A stretch of DNA of 64,000 nucleotides from Desmonostoc muscorum FACHB-395. GTDB taxonomy: Bacteria; Cyanobacteriota; Cyanobacteriia; Cyanobacteriales; Nostocaceae. The stretch spans positions 221,211-285,210 of the forward strand of contig NZ_JACJSF010000001.1 in the NCBI RefSeq assembly GCF_014698035.1. The letters run 5' to 3'. Below, piece after piece: positions 45,514 to 54,633 of this stretch (position 1 is its first letter; the number at the start of each line of letters is the position of its first letter). The notes beneath the pieces are model-generated. The model saw only the letters and a list, made by a program, of their open reading frames with translations. It was not told the DNA's origin and did not search any database. A program made the translations under genes and the position numbers.

Positions 45514-47307
45514 TTATCCTTCTTTCGACAACAACTTACCAATCGTGCGATTTCCCGGCGTAAACGTCTCCTTCGCCACTCTTTGAATATCAGCCGTCGT
45601 TACCGCCGAAATATCATCCAACTGCTTAAACAAATTCCGCCAAGAGCCAGTTTTCACCTCATATTCCAACAATTGTTGAGCCATCCCCATATTTGAATCG
45701 AGAGTACGTAACAAACCCGCCCGTGCTTGAGTTTTCACCCGTTCCAAATCAACCGCCGCGACAGGCTCAGTTTTTAATTTGTCAATTTCTTGGCGCAAAG
45801 CCACCGCCACTTCATCAACTGTATGACCAGGAGCCGTGAGAGCATAGAAAAATATCAGATTTGGATACTTATCTCCAGGAAATCCACTGTAACCTTGAGC
45901 ATTTAGCGCCAAACGCTGTTTTTCTACCAAAGACTTATACAAGCGCGACGTGCGCCCATCACTTAATAAACTACCAATGATTTCATAGGTTGCATTATCT
46001 GGATGGGTAACTGCCGGACGATGATAACCTTCTAAATACCAGGGTTGAGAAGGAAGTTGTAAACTAACTTCCCGCGTTTGTTTTTGTGGCGGTTCCACCG
46101 GGATTTGTTCAACAGCTTTGGTTTTTGCTTTATAGCGACCAAAATAAGTTTGCGCCAGTTTTTTCACCTCAGCCGGGTTAACATCTCCAACAATAGCGAT
46201 CGCTAAATTACTTGGTACGTAATGAGTATCAAAGAAATTCTGGACATCATCTGGTGTCAGATTGCGGATATCTTGGTCATAACCAATCACCGGACGCTTG
46301 TAGGGATGGACTTTGTAAGCAGTATCGATAAACTTTTCCACCATTTGTCCAATGGGTGAATTCTCTATCCGCATCCGTCGTTCTTCTAAAATTACATCTT
46401 TCTCTTTATAAAACTCACGGCGAATTACCGGATCGAGAAATCGTTCCGACTCCAGCGACATCCACAGTTCCAGCTTATTGGCAGGAAAACTGTAAAAATA
46501 ACGGGTAGCTTCGGTTGAAGTATTAGCATTTAAACCAACACCTCCCGCTTGTTCCACAATTTGCCCCAATTCGTTTTGCTTGACAAGCTTACCTGCTTGT
46601 GACTCTACTTGCTTAAACTCAGTTTCTAACCGCGCAACCTCATCTTTTTTACCATCGGCTTTCGCTGCTTTAATTTGAGTATCTAACTGCTGCAATTTAT
46701 CTAGTAGAGGTTTTTCTGCTTTGTAGTCTTGTGTACCAATGCGCGTTGTACCTTTAAACGCTAAATGTTCCAGAAAGTGAGCTACACCAGTTTTACCATC
46801 TGGCTCATCCACACCACCAACATTTGCATAAGTCAGAAAGGAAACCACAGGCGCTTGATGCCGTTCTAAAACAAGGAATTTTAGACCATTGTCGAGGCGA
46901 AACTCCGTTAACTGTTTAATGACTCGATCCAGATAAGGTTGGATCGAACTTTGAACTGGTGGAGTTTGAGTTTTGGTTTCTTGAGGAGGTGCAATTTGAG
47001 TTTGAGCTAGAGCAATTTCTGGTAGTAATCCCCACCAGAAAACGACCAAAGCCAACAAAGTGACAAACAACCGCCGTAATATGACAGATACAGAATTTAC
47101 ACAGAAGAGATCCCCCAACCCCCTTAAAAAGGGGGCTTTTGAGATCCCCCCCTTTTTAAGGGGAGCCAGCGCGGTCTTGGGGTCTCCCCAAGTGGAGCGA
47201 CTGGCGTGGGTTAGGGGGGATCTAAGTTTTAGGCTTTGAGTGCGTAAGTCCTGCAAAATCCCCAATCTAAAATCCAAAAATGACCGACTGATCTGGTTCA
47301 TAAGCAA
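45514..47307 (-). CDS. M16-family zinc peptidase, catalytic subunit; N-terminus disturbed by a repeat
   Basis: The catalytic zinc motif is in GVAHFLEHLAFKGT (HxxEH), followed by a family-typical charged helical insert and NANTSTEATRYFYSFPANKLELWM with the third-ligand region. A membrane signal lies at about residues 82-99 (VTLLALVVFWWGLLPEIA). Residues 29-67 are translated from a 116-bp palindromic repeat, and the earlier residues also look repeat-derived, so the true start is doubtful. A TTG at 47070 just before the signal is one option. The downstream M16 homologue lacks the zinc motif and is probably its partner. Confidence 0.85.
   Translation of the reverse strand: MLMNQISRSFLDFRLGILQDLRTQSLKLRSPLTHASRSTWGDPKTALAPLKKGGISKAPFLRGLGDLFCVNSVSVILRRLFVTLLALVVFWWGLLPEIALAQTQIAPPQETKTQTPPVQSSIQPYLDRVIKQLTEFRLDNGLKFLVLERHQAPVVSFLTYANVGGVDEPDGKTGVAHFLEHLAFKGTTRIGTQDYKAEKPLLDKLQQLDTQIKAAKADGKKDEVARLETEFKQVESQAGKLVKQNELGQIVEQAGGVGLNANTSTEATRYFYSFPANKLELWMSLESERFLDPVIRREFYKEKDVILEERRMRIENSPIGQMVEKFIDTAYKVHPYKRPVIGYDQDIRNLTPDDVQNFFDTHYVPSNLAIAIVGDVNPAEVKKLAQTYFGRYKAKTKAVEQIPVEPPQKQTREVSLQLPSQPWYLEGYHRPAVTHPDNATYEIIGSLLSDGRTSRLYKSLVEKQRLALNAQGYSGFPGDKYPNLIFFYALTAPGHTVDEVAVALRQEIDKLKTEPVAAVDLERVKTQARAGLLRTLDSNMGMAQQLLEYEVKTGSWRNLFKQLDDISAVTTADIQRVAKETFTPGNRTIGKLLSKEG
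47108..47223. repeat. Palindromic dispersed repeat with AGATCCCCC termini inside the M16 gene start
   Basis: The element begins AGATCCCCCAACCCCC and ends GGGTTAGGGGGGATCT, with an inner CCCTTAAAAAGGG hairpin. It is 116 bp, not a multiple of three. Next to it at 47240-47290 is sequence like the TTTTGGATTTTAGATTGGGG repeat and the CAGGACTTACGCACTC motif. Confidence 0.85.
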
Positions 47308-47450
47308 AAATTAAGATAAAGTTACACTACCTAAGAAACAGGATACTTAGCAAAAGGACGTTAATGTTGTATTAAGCTTGTTGAGCTTTTTTACTTGACG
47401 TTAGACAATAATGCTACAAATCGTGTTCCGCACATTTCACCATAACTGTT

Positions 47451-48065
47451 ATGCGAGTTTTTAATTCTTCCCCACCCTCAGAGGCTCAGACGCGCACCCG
47501 AATTTTACAGGCAGCACAACGGTTGTTCGCCTCTCAAGGATTTGACGGCACTACCACCCGTGATTTAGCGCAGGCGGCAGGTGTAGCTGAAGGCACTCTA
47601 TTTCGTCATTTTCCCAATAAAAAAGCAATTTTAGTAGAAGTAGCCACAAGTGGCTGGGTAGAAATTTTAACAGATTTGCTAACAGAATTAAGTGAAATGG
47701 GCAGCTATAAAGCTGTAGCTCAAGTGATGCGTCGCCGGATGTGGAACTTTCAAAAAAATGCCGATTTGATGCGCGTTTGTTTTATGGAGGTGCAGTTTCA
47801 CCCCGATTTGCGCGATCGCATTCAATTAGAAGTCATTACCAAAATGACTGATGTGGGCGAAGCATTCTTCCAAACAGCAATGGATAAAGGCATCTATCGC
47901 AAAACGGATGCAAAGCTAGTTGCTAAAGTTTTCTTGGGAATGTTTGCGATCGCAGGTTTTTCTAACAATACCCTCATCGAACCTGACGCTTCCCCCCAAC
48001 AAATGCAGGAAATGGCCGAAGGACTCGCTGATATCTTCCTTAATGGTGTCTTGGTTAAAGATTAG
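47451..48065 (+). CDS. TetR/AcrR-family transcriptional regulator
   Basis: The 204-residue protein has the TetR helix-turn-helix at about residues 13-60 (TRTRILQAAQRLFASQGFDGTTTRDLAQAAGVAEGTLFRHF), followed by a helical ligand-binding domain. It is divergent from the M16 peptidase gene, with 143 bp between. TetR repressors often control the divergent gene and themselves, so a role in regulating the M16 pair is possible but not shown. No operator palindrome was clear. Confidence 0.92.
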   Translation: MRVFNSSPPSEAQTRTRILQAAQRLFASQGFDGTTTRDLAQAAGVAEGTLFRHFPNKKAILVEVATSGWVEILTDLLTELSEMGSYKAVAQVMRRRMWNFQKNADLMRVCFMEVQFHPDLRDRIQLEVITKMTDVGEAFFQTAMDKGIYRKTDAKLVAKVFLGMFAIAGFSNNTLIEPDASPQQMQEMAEGLADIFLNGVLVKD

Positions 48066-48266
48066 GGGATTGGGCATTGGGCATTGGGAAGAGGACTTGG
48101 GGACAAGGAGAATTGGGGACAAGGAGAATTGGGGACAAGGAGAATTGGGGACAAGGGGAAAGACTTGTTTCAAGTTCTCACTTCTTGTCCCCTGTCCCTT
48201 TGTCCCCTTGTCCCCCTGCCCCCTTGTCCCCCTGCCCCCTTGTCCCCCTGCCCCCTGCCCCATTCC
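48066..48266. repeat. Low-complexity G/C-strand-asymmetric repeat with 16-bp tandem units
   Basis: Four tandem copies of TTGGGGACAAGGAGAA start at 48097, 48113, 48129 and 48145 (last one AAGGGGAA). A pyrimidine-rich half follows (48181-48262) with 16-bp units TTGTCCCCCTGCCCCC. The halves are roughly complementary, so the region can fold as a long hairpin between convergent genes. Confidence 0.8.
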
Positions 48267-48740
48267 CTATTCCCCATTCAGCACTATTTTCGCCTGCTGA
48301 CTCCACTGTTGTACTAGCTCAATTGCTGGACACAAGTCTCGTCGCTGCATTGTTGCTACTTGCAAGCGCATAATTTGTTGGTGCAATCGGTGAGTGGGAG
48401 TCTGTGCTAACTGTGTCACGGAACCAATACCTGCGTGGAGCAATAAACCACAATATTGTATGCCTACACTAGGAATACGCGCCAAGTCAGCTAAAGCCAT
48501 CCATTTATTTACATACTGAAGATGAATCTGTAATTTATTTGCTAACGCCAGCCGTGCCTCTAGAGTCTTTCCTTGTTTGACTAGCGCTATTGTGGTATCA
48601 ATCCCACAATTTTGCAGTTGTGATTGTTCCTCGTGGCTGAGTCCAGGTAATTGCTCGATTGGCCAGTCACGAGATGCGACCAGATTTCGATTATTTGCAT
48701 TTTTAGCAGACATTTTAAAACTAAATATAGGCTTGTTCAC
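48267..48740 (-). CDS. DUF4332 domain-containing protein
   Basis: The 157-residue protein has the helix-hairpin-helix-like pattern of DUF4332: LPGLSHEEQSQLQNCGIDTT in the first part and LADLARIPSVGIQYCGLLLHAGIGSV in the second. Both halves resemble the HhH fold used for non-specific DNA binding. The function is unknown. The gene is convergent with the TetR gene. Confidence 0.75.
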   Translation of the reverse strand: MNKPIFSFKMSAKNANNRNLVASRDWPIEQLPGLSHEEQSQLQNCGIDTTIALVKQGKTLEARLALANKLQIHLQYVNKWMALADLARIPSVGIQYCGLLLHAGIGSVTQLAQTPTHRLHQQIMRLQVATMQRRDLCPAIELVQQWSQQAKIVLNGE

Positions 48741-48982
48741 TCACATATACAGCAATCCTAAATCATTCATGAACAACAAGATACCCTCCTTTGATCAGAA
48801 GTCGGGTATCTAAGCCTTAAAATTTTGGCGTTTTTTCCTGCCACCCTATGGGAATATTTCATATCTAAATGTGACCTACTACAATGGCGTTCTATTGACT
48901 GACAATGGCATTGTATCGACTAACATTAAGATGGGCGTAATTGTTAAAATCTAACTTGTTCATAGTGGATTGCAGAAAGCCT

Positions 48983-49447
48983 ATGACACCGATTCCGAAA
49001 AGCGCAGCCCAGTTGTATGAAATAGACTTTGTAGCATGGACAGAAAAGACTGTACAACTTATTCGTGCTGAACAATTTGAACAGGTAGACTGGGATAGTG
49101 TGATTGAGGAAATTGAGAACTTGGGACGGTCTGAACGGCGGGAATTGAAAAGCCGTTTGGAAGTATTATTACAGCATTTGTTAAAGTGGCAATATCAGTC
49201 TAGTTTGCGGAGTGGCTCTTGGCGAAATACGATTAACGAGCAACGTAATCGGATAACAGATTTGTTACAAGAGAGTCCCAGCCTCAAGTCATATCCAGAA
49301 GAAGTTTTAGCCCAATATTACGATCGCGGATTGAAAGCTGCTAGTAATGAAACTGAACTACCAATAAATACCTTTCCAGTAGAATGTTCTTATCTCATTA
49401 CCCAAGTTCTCGATGCTGAGTTTTTGCCGGATGCGATTGATTTGTAA
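48983..49447 (+). CDS. DUF29 domain-containing protein
   Basis: The 154-residue protein carries the DUF29 pattern: LYEIDFVAWTEKTVQLIRAEQFEQVDW then VIEEIENLGRSERRELKSRLEVLLQHLLKWQYQ and RSGSWRNTINEQRNRI. DUF29 is common in cyanobacteria and unassigned. The ATG at 48983 gives the standard start; a TTG 42 bp upstream is less likely. No partner gene is evident. Confidence 0.9.
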   Translation: MTPIPKSAAQLYEIDFVAWTEKTVQLIRAEQFEQVDWDSVIEEIENLGRSERRELKSRLEVLLQHLLKWQYQSSLRSGSWRNTINEQRNRITDLLQESPSLKSYPEEVLAQYYDRGLKAASNETELPINTFPVECSYLITQVLDAEFLPDAIDL

Positions 49448-49454
49448 TACAGGC

Positions 49455-50255
49455 TTATGTAGTAAATAACTCACCTCGCAGAACAGTTACCGCTTGTCCG
49501 GCGAGAAAAACGCGATCGCCTCCGGTATAGCGTACTTTTACCACTCCACCGCGACGGGATGCTTGATAAGCCAATAACTCATCTTTGTGTAAGCGATCGC
49601 GCCAGAAGGGAGCAAGACAGCAATGGGTAGCGCCAGTTACAGGGTCTTCATCAATTCCTAAACCCGGTGCAAATAAACGAGAGACGAAATCATATTCAGA
49701 ATCAGAGTCGGTAAGGCTGGTGACAATGATCTCAGAAATAGGCAAAGTTTTTAATATTTGAAAATTTGGCTGTACTTGCCGTACCAAATCTTCAGATTCC
49801 AATTCCACTAAATAGCCAAAAGAATTTAAAAAAACAGATTTGTATGGTACACCCAAAGCAGCCTTAAGTTCTCGTGGGGCGATTGTTTCTTGTGAGTGAT
49901 TCACAGGAAAATCTAACTCAATCCACTCATCTTGCAAGTTAGCAATCAGCAATCCGCTTTTGGTGTAGAACCGCGCAACTTCATTCTCCGACAAATGCCC
50001 CTCTGTCCAAAGTACATGGGCACTAGCTAAGGTTGCGTGACCACAAAGAGGCACTTCTATCGTCGGCGTAAACCAACGCAGATTGAAGCCATCATCCTGT
50101 TTAACTAAAAAAGCCGTCTCAGATAAATTCATCTCCTGCGCTACATTTTGCATCCAGCGTTCATTGTGGCGAGTAGGCAAAACACAGACAGCAGCAGGAT
50201 TTCCTGCGAAAGGTCTATTGGTAAAAGCATCAACTTGAGTAATGATTTGTCCCAT
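49455..50255 (-). CDS. PhzF-family phenazine-biosynthesis-like isomerase
   Basis: The 266-residue protein has the two-domain PhzF fold. Visible motifs are the N-terminal QVDAFTNRPFAGNPAAVCVL, the catalytic acidic residue in MNLSETAFLV, and the second-domain LFAPGLGIDEDPVTGATHCCLAPFW and RRGGVVKV. The family contains isomerases and epimerases with varied substrates, so phenazine synthesis is not implied. ATG 50255, preceded by AGGGTGA, is chosen over an in-frame GTG nine bases upstream. Confidence 0.9.
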   Translation of the reverse strand: MGQIITQVDAFTNRPFAGNPAAVCVLPTRHNERWMQNVAQEMNLSETAFLVKQDDGFNLRWFTPTIEVPLCGHATLASAHVLWTEGHLSENEVARFYTKSGLLIANLQDEWIELDFPVNHSQETIAPRELKAALGVPYKSVFLNSFGYLVELESEDLVRQVQPNFQILKTLPISEIIVTSLTDSDSEYDFVSRLFAPGLGIDEDPVTGATHCCLAPFWRDRLHKDELLAYQASRRGGVVKVRYTGGDRVFLAGQAVTVLRGELFTT

Positions 50256-50264
50256 TAGAGTCAC

Positions 50265-50751
50265 CCTAAAAATTAGATAGCAATATACTTATCAGGAGTG
50301 TGTTAGAAATTTATGCCGATAGTTAACATTATTTTTAAGCCCATTGCTACGCGTCTATAGCGCACTAAAGTTCATTTAAGCATTTATTGTTTCTCTCTGT
50401 ATCCTCTGCGCCTTGTTGCAAAAATTGACTTTGACAAAAATTTATAGCTTTAACCCAAACCTATTAGTCTATAGGGATTTTCGATGTGGAATACAGCCAC
50501 TGGTTTATAAGGACAGACTGCCATACTGTTACATCAAAATGGAAATCGCCATATACAGTACCTTATAAATTAACGTGAGTTAGACAAGTCTTATTTGACC
50601 TCTCCCCCAACCCCTCTCCGACACGGAGAGGGGAGCAAAAAGCTGAATTTTTCGTTGCTCCTCCCTTTCCGTTTCGGAGAGGGAGGCTGGGAGGGAGAGG
50701 TTCATCGAACTCACGTTAAATTAGGAATACAATCTCCAAAAACTAGGGTCA
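50265..50751. other. Intergenic region with a 150-bp MITE-like palindrome
   Basis: No gene is visible. The left part has CTCTGTATCCTCTGCGCCTTG of the CTCTGCG repeat family near 50395. The right part is the element at 50570-50719. The remaining sequence shows nothing recognisable. Confidence 0.5.
50570..50719. repeat. MITE-like palindromic element (TTAACGTGAGTT termini)
   Basis: The terminal inverted repeats TTAACGTGAGTT (50570-50581) and AACTCACGTTAA (50708-50719) are perfect complements. Inside are two CTCTCC...GGAGAG hairpins, giving a strongly folded 150-bp element without coding capacity. Confidence 0.75.
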
Positions 50752-51009
50752 ATGTTCAAGCAAAACGGAAATATGGGGATAAAAATCTTCAAAAGCATCT
50801 TTGCTGCTGTCAACTTAGCGCTAATTTCTGGAGGATTAGTTAGTTGTGCTGTTGAAGTACCACAGCCACTTGCACCAACAGAGCAACAAAAACCAGTCGT
50901 ACAACCTAACCAACAGCCTAACCAGAACGACAAAGATGATGATGACAAAAATAGCGATCGCAAAGATGATAAACACGACGATAAAGACGAGAAAGATGAT
51001 AACGACTAA
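50752..51009 (+). CDS. Small lipoprotein with Asp/Lys-rich tail
   Basis: The 85-residue protein has a signal peptide and lipobox (GGLVSC), so it is probably lipid-anchored after cleavage before the Cys. The mature part has a Pro/Gln linker followed by a tail of mostly Asp and Lys (DKDDDDKNSDRKDDKHDDK). No domain was recognised. The ATG at 50752 or 50773 may be used. It lies 34 bp before the M24 aminopeptidase gene and could share its transcript. Metal or polycation binding by the acidic tail is a guess only. Confidence 0.68.
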   Translation: MFKQNGNMGIKIFKSIFAAVNLALISGGLVSCAVEVPQPLAPTEQQKPVVQPNQQPNQNDKDDDDKNSDRKDDKHDDKDEKDDND

Positions 51010-51043
51010 ATAAAGGCAAAACTATAACCTTGGATTTCCATTT

Positions 51044-52426
51044 ATGCTTATCCCACAAACTTCTACTTCCTTCGTCGATTGTTTACGCCTCCGACGGCAA
51101 AAACTAGCAAACCTCATTAAGTTTCCCGTAATTCTGTGGTCAGGTAGCAACAGTCCCCGCAACTTTCCAGCAAATCCCTTTCCATTTCGCGCTAACAGTC
51201 ATTTCCTCTATTTTGCCGGACTGCCATTATCAAATGCGGCAATTCGTTTAGAAGGGGGCAAGCTAGAACTATTCATGGACGATCCATCACCTAGTAGCAC
51301 CCTTTGGCATGGAGAAATGCCAACGCGCAATGAAATAGCCCAGAAGATTGGGGCAGATATGGCTCGACCAATGACAGAATTAGAGTCTTGGGTAGAAAAT
51401 GCTGTCACACTTGCTGTACAAGATGCAGCGACATGGACGCAACAATCGCAGCTATTAAATAGATGGGTTTTACCCCAAAGTCCTCCGCAAGGAATTGACT
51501 TAGATTTAGCTAAAGCGATCGCTTCTATCCGCCTCACTCACGATGAAGCTGCATTAACCGAGTTGCGAAAAGCTGCTGCTGTCACTGTTGAAGCACACAA
51601 AGCTGGGATGGCAGCAACACCTCAAGCCAAACTAGAAGCAGAAGTTCGCGCCGCGATGGAAGGGGTAATTATTGCCCACAATATGACCACCTCTTACAAC
51701 AGTATTGTCACCGTTCACGGCGAAGTTTTGCATAACGAACACTATCACCACCCCTTGCAACCAGGTGATTTACTGCTTGCCGATGTTGGCGCTGAAACTG
51801 AGATGGGTTGGGCAGGTGATGTCACTCGTACATGGCCAGTTTCTGGCAAATTTTCATCTACCCAGAGAGATATTTATAATGTAGTGCTGGCGGCTCATGA
51901 TGCTTGCATTGCCAAAATACAGCCTGGTGTAGAGTATGAAGATATTCATCTATTAGCTGCCACTGTTATAGCTGAAGGTTTAGTAGAGTTAGGCATTTTC
52001 CAAGGGAATCCCCAATATTTAGTAGAGATGGATGCCCACGCGCTGTTTTTCCCTCATGGTATAGGTCATCTACTGGGTTTAGATGTCCATGATATGGAAG
52101 ATTTGGGAGATTTAGCAGGGTATGAAGAAGGACGCAAAAGGAGCGATCGCTTTGGCTTAAGCTACCTCCGTTTAAATCGTCCCCTGCGTCCAGGAATGCT
52201 GGTAACAATTGAGCCTGGTTTTTATCAAGTGCCAGCAATTTTAAATGATGCCAATGTTCGCTCAAAATATCAAAATGTGGTGAACTGGCAACGTTTATCT
52301 GAATTTGCCGATGTGCGCGGAATCCGCATCGAAGATGATGTTTTAGTTACGGCAGAAGGTAGCGAAGTTTTAACAGCTGCATTACCGAATGATGCTGATA
52401 CTATAGAAAATTTAGTAGGTCGTTAA
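51044..52426 (+). CDS. Xaa-Pro aminopeptidase (M24 family)
   Basis: Aminopeptidase P-type enzyme, cutting N-terminal residues before proline. The N-terminal domain includes SHFLYFAG and the C-terminal pita-bread domain carries the five metal ligands: DVGAETEMGWAGDVTRTW (two Asp), HGIGHLLGLDVHD (His), TIEPGFY (Glu) and RIEDDVLVT (Glu). The length (460 aa) matches AMPP proteins with both domains. Confidence 0.93.
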   Translation: MLIPQTSTSFVDCLRLRRQKLANLIKFPVILWSGSNSPRNFPANPFPFRANSHFLYFAGLPLSNAAIRLEGGKLELFMDDPSPSSTLWHGEMPTRNEIAQKIGADMARPMTELESWVENAVTLAVQDAATWTQQSQLLNRWVLPQSPPQGIDLDLAKAIASIRLTHDEAALTELRKAAAVTVEAHKAGMAATPQAKLEAEVRAAMEGVIIAHNMTTSYNSIVTVHGEVLHNEHYHHPLQPGDLLLADVGAETEMGWAGDVTRTWPVSGKFSSTQRDIYNVVLAAHDACIAKIQPGVEYEDIHLLAATVIAEGLVELGIFQGNPQYLVEMDAHALFFPHGIGHLLGLDVHDMEDLGDLAGYEEGRKRSDRFGLSYLRLNRPLRPGMLVTIEPGFYQVPAILNDANVRSKYQNVVNWQRLSEFADVRGIRIEDDVLVTAEGSEVLTAALPNDADTIENLVGR

Positions 52427-52464
52427 TCTAGCCTTTAAAAGTGGTAAAAATTTTGGTCAATAAC

Positions 52465-52545
52465 TCTTTACTCTGTGTCCTCTGCGCCTCTGTGGTTCAA
52501 AAAATTATAGAACCGCAGAGTCACAGAGAGCGCGGAGAAAAAATA
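52465..52545. repeat. Palindromic dispersed repeat (CTCTGCGCCTCTGTGGTT family)
   Basis: CTCTGTGTCCTCTGCGCCTC on the left is matched by GAACCGCAGAGTCACAGAGAG on the right. It lies after the M24 gene and is a relative of the 8672 element. Confidence 0.7.
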
Positions 52546-52622
52546 AGAGATTTTACGAGTCACCTTGAGAGGGCTAGCCGCTAATCTGTCCATAATGCTT
52601 TGTTAAGTCAGGATGTTACCTA

Positions 52623-53108
52623 ATGATAAAAAACCCTATAGGATTACTACTCAACGGAGTTATTGTCAGCTTCGGACTATTGCCATTATTAGCTCAAGCA
52701 CAGCAGCCAGTATTGGTTTCTGATACCCAAGTTGCAGCGATGGTAGAGGCATTGCGACAGGCTGCACCGCAGACAAAAAATCCCAACGATGGATATTACA
52801 GCGAATGGCAAGTTAAACCAGAAACCCTCAAAGGCTGGTCAAGAACTTGTCTCAAACGAGAACTAACACCGACGCAGTTTGAAAACAATCCTGCGATCGC
52901 TCGCCAAGTTGTCTCTTGCATTACCCGCCGTGAGTTAACCAATCAGTTTCGCGCTACTAATAATAATGAAATTGCATCTGTGCGTGGTGCAGCTTGTTGG
53001 TGGATGACTGGTAGCTATAGAGGTTGTAACAAAGGCTTCACTGCTGAGTATGTGCAAAAAGTTGTTCGCTTTTATCAACAACAGCGTTCAAAACCGACGA
53101 CTCGTTGA
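52623..53108 (+). CDS. Secreted hypothetical protein with four cysteines
   Basis: The 161-residue protein has a signal peptide (IGLLLNGVIVSFGLLPLLAQA, cleavage near residue 25) and a mature part with four cysteines in RTCLKRE, VSCITRRE, AACWWMTG and GCNKGF. Two disulfides are possible. No domain was recognised. The gene stops 8 bp before the stop of the convergent DsbA-like gene. Confidence 0.7.
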   Translation: MIKNPIGLLLNGVIVSFGLLPLLAQAQQPVLVSDTQVAAMVEALRQAAPQTKNPNDGYYSEWQVKPETLKGWSRTCLKRELTPTQFENNPAIARQVVSCITRRELTNQFRATNNNEIASVRGAACWWMTGSYRGCNKGFTAEYVQKVVRFYQQQRSKPTTR

Positions 53109-53115
53109 GAAAGAG

Positions 53116-53760
53116 TTAAGATAATTGCTTTACCTTTTCGACAACCCAATCAACGCGATCCTTTCCCCAAAATCTCTCACCGTTGACTACCCAAGTCGGG
53201 ACTCCGGGACAGCCAAACTGTTCGTATTCTGCCAAAGCTGCCACTGCTGCTTCTTTGGCTGCTTGCCCGTAGATTAACTCAAGAATGCGATCGCCATTCA
53301 ATCCAACATCATTTGCAACTTTCCTAATCACAGACTCATCGTTGACATCTAGTAGATCGATGTACGTCGCTCGAAAAAAAGCTGCATCAAGCAGATGCTC
53401 CTTCCCAGTTCCACAAGCAGCATAATACGCTCTCGCAGGAAGTTCTTCCCGACCAAATTTCATTTTCTCCCAGCGCTTGACCCACCGACCAAATTCTTCA
53501 AGTTCCTTAAGCCGAATTTCAATGCCGTACTTTTTCGCCCACCGCAAACAATCTTCTTTGTGATACGACGATAACAAAGCGCTTTCACTTCGTCCTTGTA
53601 AATCAGCTACCTTTATACCTCGCTCTTTTGGTATGTAAATTGGTCGTCGTTCAATATCAACAGGTAAACCCTGCAATGCTTTTTCGGCAAGAGCGATACC
53701 AATATATGAATTTGACGAGTGGTATATCGAGTATGAATATACTTTGATTCGCTGCGACAT
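53116..53760 (-). CDS. DsbA-family / 2-hydroxychromene-2-carboxylate isomerase-like protein
   Basis: The 214-residue protein has a thioredoxin-like fold with an inserted helical domain, as in DsbA-like HCCA isomerases and kappa-class glutathione transferases. At the active-site turn there is no CxxC (YHSSNSYIG instead), which fits the glutathione-dependent isomerase branch rather than a disulfide oxidase. The C-terminal GVPTWVVNGERFWGKDRVDW is the clearest family motif. The substrate is unknown in this organism. Confidence 0.82.
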   Translation of the reverse strand: MSQRIKVYSYSIYHSSNSYIGIALAEKALQGLPVDIERRPIYIPKERGIKVADLQGRSESALLSSYHKEDCLRWAKKYGIEIRLKELEEFGRWVKRWEKMKFGREELPARAYYAACGTGKEHLLDAAFFRATYIDLLDVNDESVIRKVANDVGLNGDRILELIYGQAAKEAAVAALAEYEQFGCPGVPTWVVNGERFWGKDRVDWVVEKVKQLS

Positions 53761-53788
53761 CTATCTAAATTAACTCGCAATTTTAATA

Positions 53789-54418
53789 TTAAATGTGGCT
53801 TCTAACCCATTGGCGAAATTCTTTAACTAATTCTAAATAATCTTTTTCTCCCACCTGCTCTAAAAAATTAGAAATCTCTGTTAATGGCAAATTAGGAAAC
53901 GCTAAACTTTGGTCAACAGCTATATATTGGTCATTTCGTAAGATATTTATACTAAAAATAGTGCCATCATAACGCCAAATCTCTGGTACACCCATATCAG
54001 CATAGACTTGAAAACGATTTTTGGAACTGCTGGTAATATCAATTTCCACTACCAAATCTGGTGGTGGATCTTGTTGCAAATTAATTCTTTTTTTCCCCTT
54101 AATGAACTTGACATTTTTAATGTAAAAGCATTCATCTGGTTCTGCACCACTCAGTTCTGGACGTTTGAAAGTAGTAGAACCAAGGGGCTGAATCCTAACT
54201 TCTAGTTCTTCCGCTAGAGTTTCGACAAATCGACCCACAATTTTTTTATAACTTTCATGTTCGGGTGAAGGAACCATGATTTCTAAAGTACCTCGATTGT
54301 AAGTAAGCCGGAGGCGGCGGCTAGCACTAAGTTCAGTTAACAAGTTCTCATAAGTTTGCCAACTGATACCCGATAAGTGGATGATTTCTGTGGGTTGAAG
54401 CAGTGTGTTGCTAGTCAT
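53789..54418 (-). CDS. Uma2-family (DUF820) putative endonuclease
   Basis: The protein is 209 residues from ATG 54418 (226 from an upstream frame). It shows LTYNRGTLEIMVPSPEHE, PDECFYIKN and the acidic core PPDLVVEIDITSSSKNRFQVYADMGVPEIWRYDG, characteristic of Uma2 proteins. A second Uma2 protein lies at 8768-9325; they are from different subgroups. The function is unknown. Confidence 0.88.
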   Translation of the reverse strand: MTSNTLLQPTEIIHLSGISWQTYENLLTELSASRRLRLTYNRGTLEIMVPSPEHESYKKIVGRFVETLAEELEVRIQPLGSTTFKRPELSGAEPDECFYIKNVKFIKGKKRINLQQDPPPDLVVEIDITSSSKNRFQVYADMGVPEIWRYDGTIFSINILRNDQYIAVDQSLAFPNLPLTEISNFLEQVGEKDYLELVKEFRQWVRSHI

Positions 54419-54633
54419 AGCGATATGTAATGTAGGTTCTCGCTGTACAATAGCCTTTCTTGCCCTCATTGTACTTTAAGCTCAATCTTCTATAAAGCTA
54501 GGTATCTGGTTGCTACAGTCGCGGTGAAAACTACTAAGCTGGTAAATAGCACGTTTAAAATTTAGCGGAAATTCGGAATCGCATTTATCAGCGGTTCAAG
54601 ATTCCTCATTGGCGAACTACCTGTAATTACATT

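Noticed and set aside
47916..48373. Several overlapping frames in both strands
   Set aside because: They are produced by the low-complexity 16-bp repeats and encode only repeated Gly/Gln/Pro/Cys-rich strings.
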